A DNA stretch of 64,000 nt, from assembly GCA_018698975.1 (NCBI GenBank), contig JABIPQ010000109.1, positions 22,964-86,963 on the forward strand. The letters run 5' to 3'. Origin of the DNA: Gammaproteobacteria bacterium (lineage in GTDB: Bacteria; Pseudomonadota; Gammaproteobacteria; Pseudomonadales; Pseudohongiellaceae). Of the stretch, positions 59,896-64,000 are shown piece after piece; position 1 is the first letter of the stretch, and each line of letters begins with the position of its first letter. Position numbers and translations under genes: made by a program. A model generated the notes under the pieces. That model saw nothing but the letters and a program-made list of their open reading frames with translations. It had not been told where the DNA came from and did not search any database.

Positions 59896-61117
59896 ATCTG
59901 GCACTGCTCTGGAACAAACGCTCACCTGGTGGCAACGAGAAGATCTTTGTTACCAGGATGGAGATTTGTATTTTGCCGGACAGTCTGTCGCGAATCTTGT
60001 CAGGGAAGTAAGGACGCCTGGATTTGTCTATTCCATGGATCGGGTTCGGCAGAATCTGATGCGCTTGCACACTGCCCTTGATAAAGCCGGCCTGAAAGAT
60101 CGTCATACTTTGCTTTACGCCATGAAGGCAAATCGTTTTGCACCTTTGCTGGCTGCGCTGAAGCATTCTGGTCTCTGTGGAATTGATGCCTGCTCTCCAC
60201 GAGAAGTTGAGCATGCAGTAAGTTGTGGATTCAGACCAGGAGAAATTTCCTTTACTGCTGGTAGTTTGTCACGCAGAGACTTTCGACTTTTATCCCGCTT
60301 CCAGGGACTTTTTTTTGATGCTGATTCTATTCATGGAATTCGTCAATGGGGTGAAATGTTCTCTGGTTCTGAAATTGGCATTCGAGTCAATCCGGGGCTG
60401 GGTATCAGCCGTGATGGTAACGACAAACTTCAGTATGCCGGTAATGTCACTACCAAGTTTGGCATCTACAAAGAGCAATTCCATGAGGCACTGGCAGTGG
60501 CCAAGGATTATGGCCTTGATGTCACCAAAATTCATTTCCATACCGGGTGTGGCTATCTCACTCCGCAACTACCTCTTTGGGAAAGTATTATTGAAAACTG
60601 TCTTTGGTTTATTGATCAGTGCGATAGCGTCACCAGAGTGAACGTAGGCGGTGGGCTGGGTGTGCCTCATCTTGCTTCCGATCAGGCACTTGACCTGGAC
60701 AGTTGGGCACAGGCACTGTGGCGGCAGTTTGGCGACCGGGACTTGCATGTGGAAGTTGAACCCGGTGATTACCTGGTCAAAGATGCCGGCCTGTTGTTGC
60801 TGGAGAAAACCTACCTGGAAACTAAACGCGACGTGTTGTTCCTGGGCGTGGATGCAGGCTTTAATATTGCGCCGGAGCCGGCCAATTATAACCTGCCTTT
60901 CCAACCCGTTCCCGTCTATTACCGCGGTGAACCATTAAGCCCATGCCATGTGGTTGGCAATATCAATGAAGCACTGGATGTCTGGTATGAAAATGCATTA
61001 TTGCCTGACATGGAAGATGAAGATTATCTTGTGCTCATAAATGCAGGCGCCTATTCGTCTTCAATGGCATCGAATCATTGTATGCGTGGTGAGTTCAGAG
61101 AACTTCTGTTGCAGTAA
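59873..61117 (+). CDS. Fold-III PLP-dependent decarboxylase (diaminopimelate/ornithine decarboxylase-like)
   Basis: A 414-residue alanine-racemase-fold decarboxylase. LLYAMKANRFAPLL holds the PLP Lys85. HFHTGCGY at 221-228, VNVGGGLGVPH (GGG at 259-261) and EVEPGDYLV bind the cofactor phosphate and ring. CHVVGNINEALDVWYENALLPDM is the Cys-containing substrate loop, and INAGAYSSSMASNHCMRGEF the C-terminal tyrosine motif. An N-terminal extension of about 45 residues is extra compared with LysA. Such enzymes decarboxylate diaminopimelate, ornithine, arginine or carrier-bound glutamate; the substrate here is open. It is translationally coupled to the SET gene. Confidence 0.9.
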   Translation: MTTIAHTESGTALEQTLTWWQREDLCYQDGDLYFAGQSVANLVREVRTPGFVYSMDRVRQNLMRLHTALDKAGLKDRHTLLYAMKANRFAPLLAALKHSGLCGIDACSPREVEHAVSCGFRPGEISFTAGSLSRRDFRLLSRFQGLFFDADSIHGIRQWGEMFSGSEIGIRVNPGLGISRDGNDKLQYAGNVTTKFGIYKEQFHEALAVAKDYGLDVTKIHFHTGCGYLTPQLPLWESIIENCLWFIDQCDSVTRVNVGGGLGVPHLASDQALDLDSWAQALWRQFGDRDLHVEVEPGDYLVKDAGLLLLEKTYLETKRDVLFLGVDAGFNIAPEPANYNLPFQPVPVYYRGEPLSPCHVVGNINEALDVWYENALLPDMEDEDYLVLINAGAYSSSMASNHCMRGEFRELLLQ

Positions 61118-61172
61118 GAAATTGGCCTGCTTTTCCCTAACTGGAATTCATTTCAGAGTTTTCTTGAGTTGA

Positions 61173-62228
61173 TTAAACAGTCCAGACGGGTTTCTCATCA
61201 TCACTGGCTTTTTCCCCCATGCCGATTTCGTAGCGCTCCATGACATAGCACAGACAGTCCTGGCGAATAATATGTTCTTCCAGGGTGAGCATGGCGGGCA
61301 TCAGTGTTTTGAGATTGACCAGCTTATTTTCCTTGATGGTAAATAATTGCCCAGTGATGTCTTCACCGTCTTCATTCAACACCAGGATAGGTGCTGTGAT
61401 GCCAGTCCTGATTTTTGCTATTGAGGTATCAGGGGGGATTTCCTCGAAATTCAGGGATTCAATACCCTGAATAAATTCAATATCTGCATCACTGCCATCG
61501 AAGCTGAATGAAACACTCTGCGGAATTTTAATCACCGCCAGGGTATGGAACAGATCGATGTCCTGATCTGTCACATTATTCTGAGCAATGCTTTCCAGAT
61601 TAATGACCTCATCCACGAAGTGAGTGGCAAGCTGAATGCCAAATTCATCGCCGACTTTACCGCATTCCAGAGTCACCGATGGGCACAAATGGGAAAAGGC
61701 TTTGCTTTGCACGCCGCCAGGTTGAATAAAATAAATCACCGTTCTGGAAAACAGGCGTGCGAGATTTAAAAATGTCGGGTCCAGTTTGTTCACACAGCCG
61801 TAATGAGGATTGATGCCGGTATTGTTATGGATATCAATGGAAGCAAATAACGACCGACGTGCCATTTCGTGAAGCAGTTCGGCAATGTCCAGATGGATCG
61901 CGGACTCGTTTTCGATATGCCCTTCAAGCCAGATGCGATTGTAATCAGGTTGATCATCCAGGCGCCGTAAGCCCTTGCTGGCTGCCTTTACATTGCCAAT
62001 AAATAACAGGATGGAGCGGGGCAGGCCATCTTCCTGATACTTGCTCAGGATGTTCTGCGCGACCACAAGGCCAGTGGGTTCGTTACCATGCAGCAATACT
62101 GATAAAAACAAGGGTTCCTTTTTTTCACCATCCAGAGATATCAGAGTGCTTTCAGGAATGAGCGTGTATAAATCTTCTGCACTGCAATTGAGGAAACCAT
62201 CGGGGAGTTTATTTAAGCGCTTTATCAT
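61173..62228 (-). CDS. Succinylglutamate desuccinylase/aspartoacylase (AstE/AspA) family protein
   Basis: A 351-residue zinc carboxypeptidase-fold amidohydrolase. LHGNEP (46-51) supplies the zinc pair His47 and Glu50, IDIHNNTG supplies His134, and TLECG supplies catalytic-type Glu188. The C-terminal beta domain holds the typical GTxI-like region (PDTSIAKIRTGITAPILVLNEDGEDITGQLF). It is longer than usual AstE in the middle and no other ast genes are nearby, so the true acyl-amino-acid substrate is uncertain. It is convergent with the decarboxylase and follows the ligase gene on the same strand. Confidence 0.86.
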   Translation of the reverse strand: MIKRLNKLPDGFLNCSAEDLYTLIPESTLISLDGEKKEPLFLSVLLHGNEPTGLVVAQNILSKYQEDGLPRSILLFIGNVKAASKGLRRLDDQPDYNRIWLEGHIENESAIHLDIAELLHEMARRSLFASIDIHNNTGINPHYGCVNKLDPTFLNLARLFSRTVIYFIQPGGVQSKAFSHLCPSVTLECGKVGDEFGIQLATHFVDEVINLESIAQNNVTDQDIDLFHTLAVIKIPQSVSFSFDGSDADIEFIQGIESLNFEEIPPDTSIAKIRTGITAPILVLNEDGEDITGQLFTIKENKLVNLKTLMPAMLTLEEHIIRQDCLCYVMERYEIGMGEKASDDEKPVWTV

Positions 62229-62256
62229 TTATTAGTTCGTTCAAGTTTTATTTCTT

Positions 62257-62259
62257 TTA
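62257..62259 (-). other. Stop codon of the unshifted ligase frame
   Basis: If the 5-bp duplication at 62390-62399 is removed, the ligase frame runs on through NGAHWQRAWVAKHGHDM and VNRYYELQQSEQPVHEWTL to TAA here. That accounts for the apparent 120-base gap before the AstE-like gene. Confidence 0.75.
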
Positions 62260-62348
62260 AATAAGAGTCCATTCATGGACTGGTTGTTCGGATTGCTGAA
62301 GTTCATAGTAGCGGTTCACCATAGCCTCCATATCATGACCATGTTTCG

Positions 62349-63674
62349 CTACCCAGGCACGCTGCCAGTGGGCACCATTTTGATTACTTTCGGCTCGGCC
62401 CTGAATACGCCGAGCCAGTGTTTAATATTGTTGTCATCAATGCCCAGATCCTGAAGCCCTTCAGTGGCAATCGGTATTAATTCATCGATGATCAGATCAT
62501 CTACCTTGAGCACGCGGCCATCAATCCAGGTCACAGAGGCATTCAGTCCGTAACGGGCACATTCATAAAAGTTATTTTTTGTTGCCTTGAATTCAATGCA
62601 GTCGGCAACCTTGTCATAACGCAGAGTCATGCCATGGCTCAGGCCATAATAAAAAGCCGCATTGGCAAAGCAGTCACTTATGCTGGGACCGGCAGAGACA
62701 ACTCTGTGCTCGATTCTCAAATGAGGTTTATTGTTTTTATCAAAGTCGATCAGAGGACGGTTCCAGCGCCAGATTGTGCCATTGTGGAATTTCAGGTGGG
62801 CTAGTTTCTCGGGTGGGGCATCATTAACCAGCGGCAGTAGAGCCGGGTACTCAGCCAGGTTTTCCACGAAACATTCCATCAGGGATTCCTGCAGGTAGCC
62901 ATAACCAAAACACACCCGGCGTTTGCCAGGGCCGCCGATTTCAACACTTTGTTCAAACAGCGGAATGCGGGTTTCATCCCAGAGGTCTTTCCCGAACAGG
63001 TAGGGCGAGTTGGCGGAAATAGCCACCATCGGGGCTGAGGCTATGAGGGTGGCATTGAAGACATTGACGGATTCCTCCATAGGAATTTGAAAATGAATCT
63101 GAAATGAGGTGGTAGCGGCTTCCAGCATCACATCATTTTTAACCGTGTCCATTTCATCCTTGCCAGTGATATGCAGGTGCAGTGGTTTGAAATCCCGCAT
63201 TTTCAGTATTTGACGATTCAGCGCTTTATAGCGAGACATGCCAGACATATTGTCCATGTTCAGATCGCTTTCCCGCAGGTGGGGCAGGATGCCGATCATC
63301 AGAATTTTTTCATCACGTGCTCTGGCAATTTCAGCGCAATGTTTCCAGGTTTTCAGCAAATCCTGGTACATGCGCTCCAGGGCATCGTTTTCCAGAATGG
63401 CGGGATCGCCGTTAACCTCGAAATTAAAGGTGGCAAGCTCAGGCACGACATTCTTGTCATCAAGGCTGGCCAGAAAAGCCTCGTTATCCGGTGCTGCATG
63501 ATTGCTACTGTCCAGCAGCCAAGCTTCCAGTTCAAAGCCTGCCTTGTAGCCCTGTTTGGTGAAGAACGACTGATCAAAGTAGCTTTGCAACAGCTCTGTT
63601 TCTTCCAGTAACTGACGCTTGAAGTGCGCAAGTTCTGCTTCCGTGAAAAAGCTGGATTCAATTTCCTGTCCCAT
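62349..63674 (-). CDS. Glutamate-cysteine-ligase-like (GCS2) carboxylate-amine ligase, C-terminus frameshifted
   Basis: A carboxylate-amine ligase likely joining glutamate to cysteine. The start at 63674 (MGQEIESSF) has AGGGGAAAT immediately upstream; a longer frame from 63722 is less likely. FELEAWLLD near the N-terminus carries a metal-binding Glu, and HLHITGKDEMD, ATTSFQIHFQIP, RIEHRVVSAGPS and NNFYECARYGLNA are ligase blocks. The visible frame gives 441 residues ending RAEPKVIKMVPTGSVPG. A tandem TCGGC TCGGC at 62390-62399 looks like a 5-bp duplication. Without it the frame continues 43 more residues (SNQNGAHWQRAW ... EWTLI) to 62257, the expected C-terminus, giving 470 residues. Activity of the truncated product is uncertain. 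Confidence 0.85.
   Translation of the reverse strand: MGQEIESSFFTEAELAHFKRQLLEETELLQSYFDQSFFTKQGYKAGFELEAWLLDSSNHAAPDNEAFLASLDDKNVVPELATFNFEVNGDPAILENDALERMYQDLLKTWKHCAEIARARDEKILMIGILPHLRESDLNMDNMSGMSRYKALNRQILKMRDFKPLHLHITGKDEMDTVKNDVMLEAATTSFQIHFQIPMEESVNVFNATLIASAPMVAISANSPYLFGKDLWDETRIPLFEQSVEIGGPGKRRVCFGYGYLQESLMECFVENLAEYPALLPLVNDAPPEKLAHLKFHNGTIWRWNRPLIDFDKNNKPHLRIEHRVVSAGPSISDCFANAAFYYGLSHGMTLRYDKVADCIEFKATKNNFYECARYGLNASVTWIDGRVLKVDDLIIDELIPIATEGLQDLGIDDNNIKHWLGVFRAEPKVIKMVPTGSVPG
62390..62399. repeat. 5-bp tandem duplication causing the ligase frameshift
   Basis: TCGGC TCGGC (GCCGA GCCGA on the coding strand). Removing one unit restores a 470-residue reading frame. Confidence 0.75.
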
Positions 63675-63878
63675 ATTTCCCCTAAAGGTTAGCGATTCTT
63701 CAGCCTTGTCCTTGCGCCTCATATTTCAGATGACGCTCTGTGTTATTAAAACACAGGATTGTTACAGGAAAATACCGGGAAAAACTGGAAAAAAGGCGTC
63801 AATCTTAGTAGGATTGCGCCCTCTGAAAATCTGGCTGCGTCCTGCAACCAACAATTCAGAACATCAGCAAAAAATTAC

Positions 63879-63960
63879 TGGGGTATAGCCAAGTGGTAAG
63901 GCAACGGACTCTAGTTATGCGTGAAGTAAGACGAATCCCCATGGATTCGATACCAGTTCA
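63879..63960 (+). pseudogene. tRNA-Gln-like remnant
   Basis: TGGGGTATAGCCAAGTGGT followed by AAGGC gives the acceptor 5' strand and D-arm of a gammaproteobacterial tRNA-Gln. ACGGA then opens the anticodon stem with CTCTAGT as the loop (CTA at the anticodon position). The 3' stem (TATGC) cannot pair, there is no proper T-arm, and only ATCCCCA at 63935-63941 resembles an acceptor 3' strand. A full tRNA is therefore not present. Confidence 0.55.
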
Positions 63961-63966
63961 AATTAC

Positions 63967-64000
63967 TGGGGTGTAGCCAAGCGGTAAGGCAACGGACTCT
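63967..64000 (+). tRNA. tRNA-Gln-like gene, 5' half (cut by window edge)
   Basis: TGGGGTGTAGCCAAGCGGT then AAGGCAACGGACTCT: the 5' acceptor strand, D-arm and anticodon 5' stem of a tRNA-Gln-type gene. The anticodon is cut off at CT, so the isoacceptor (CTG is expected) is not proven. It repeats the first 34 bases of the remnant at 63879, with the same AAATTAC upstream. Confidence 0.6.

Noticed and set aside
63879..63941. Amber-suppressor tRNA with CTA anticodon
   Set aside because: The anticodon stem and T-arm cannot form, so it is better explained as a tRNA remnant.

Overview
This window looks like a piece of chromosome from a free-living, probably marine, gammaproteobacterium. FabA, a UvrA/SSB divergent pair whose sequences are close to the enteric ones, a ManC/CpsG pair, YdiJ-, Uup-, MtfA- and YaiI-type genes, TonB-dependent uptake and abundant REP-like palindromes all point there. 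The genus cannot be fixed from sequence reading alone; families such as DUF6152 and secreted SnoaL-like proteins suggest an oligotrophic aerobic lineage of the Pseudohongiella/Cellvibrionales kind, which is inference.

Layout. 0-5 kb: fabA, then sugar-nucleotide genes manC, galU (frameshifted) and manB. 5-11 kb: a secreted NHL propeller, a NIPSNAP protein, a class V aminotransferase, an SMP-30-like propeller and a GntP permease, with REP-like palindromes and 7-bp repeats in most gaps. 11-12.3 kb: an IS481-type insertion sequence beside a gene remnant. 12.3-26.3 kb: an accessory catabolic or secreted-protein region (VOC, dienelactone hydrolase, DUF6152 proteins, GST, thioredoxin-like, hemerythrin, second GntP, HopJ, exonuclease, amidohydrolase, cytochrome c'-like lipoprotein, SnoaL, cupin) marked by a different repeat family with GGGGTCAGA arms. 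26.3-36.5 kb: a YdiJ-like FAD/Fe-S dehydrogenase, an SGNH hydrolase, a YdcH gene with an FNR-like promoter, and a MATE-uup-DoxX-mtfA run. 36.7-46 kb: more SnoaL/DUF6152 genes, an SLC13 permease, an IorAB-type molybdenum hydroxylase and a DMT transporter. 46-59 kb: a methionine-rich TonB receptor, uvrA/ssb, an RmlD-like reductase with a basic tail, TauE, moeA, a PCu(A)C copper chaperone, a BASS transporter, a cupin and yaiI. 59-64 kb: a SET-domain/PLP-decarboxylase operon facing an AstE-like gene and a frameshifted glutamate-cysteine-ligase-like gene, then two tRNA-Gln-like 5' halves.

How parts fit together. ManC and ManB supply GDP-mannose. MoeA supplies molybdenum cofactor of the kind IorAB needs. 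The TonB receptor and PCu(A)C are both copper-type proteins. Four DUF6152 proteins and a fifth protein carrying only their C-terminal region are exported and probably form one periplasmic functional family.

The most unusual signals are: (1) a modular repeat in which 7-bp units run in register straight into REP-like palindromes with covarying stems; (2) a separate hairpin family with GGGGTCAGA arms confined to 15.7-26.3 kb; (3) split and fused versions of the DUF6152 architecture, with mature N-termini predicted to begin with His-His; (4) a short promoter-terminator leader ahead of a SET/decarboxylase operon; and (5) small slippage-type lesions in galU and the ligase gene, plus an A AAA AAC heptamer in the transposase.
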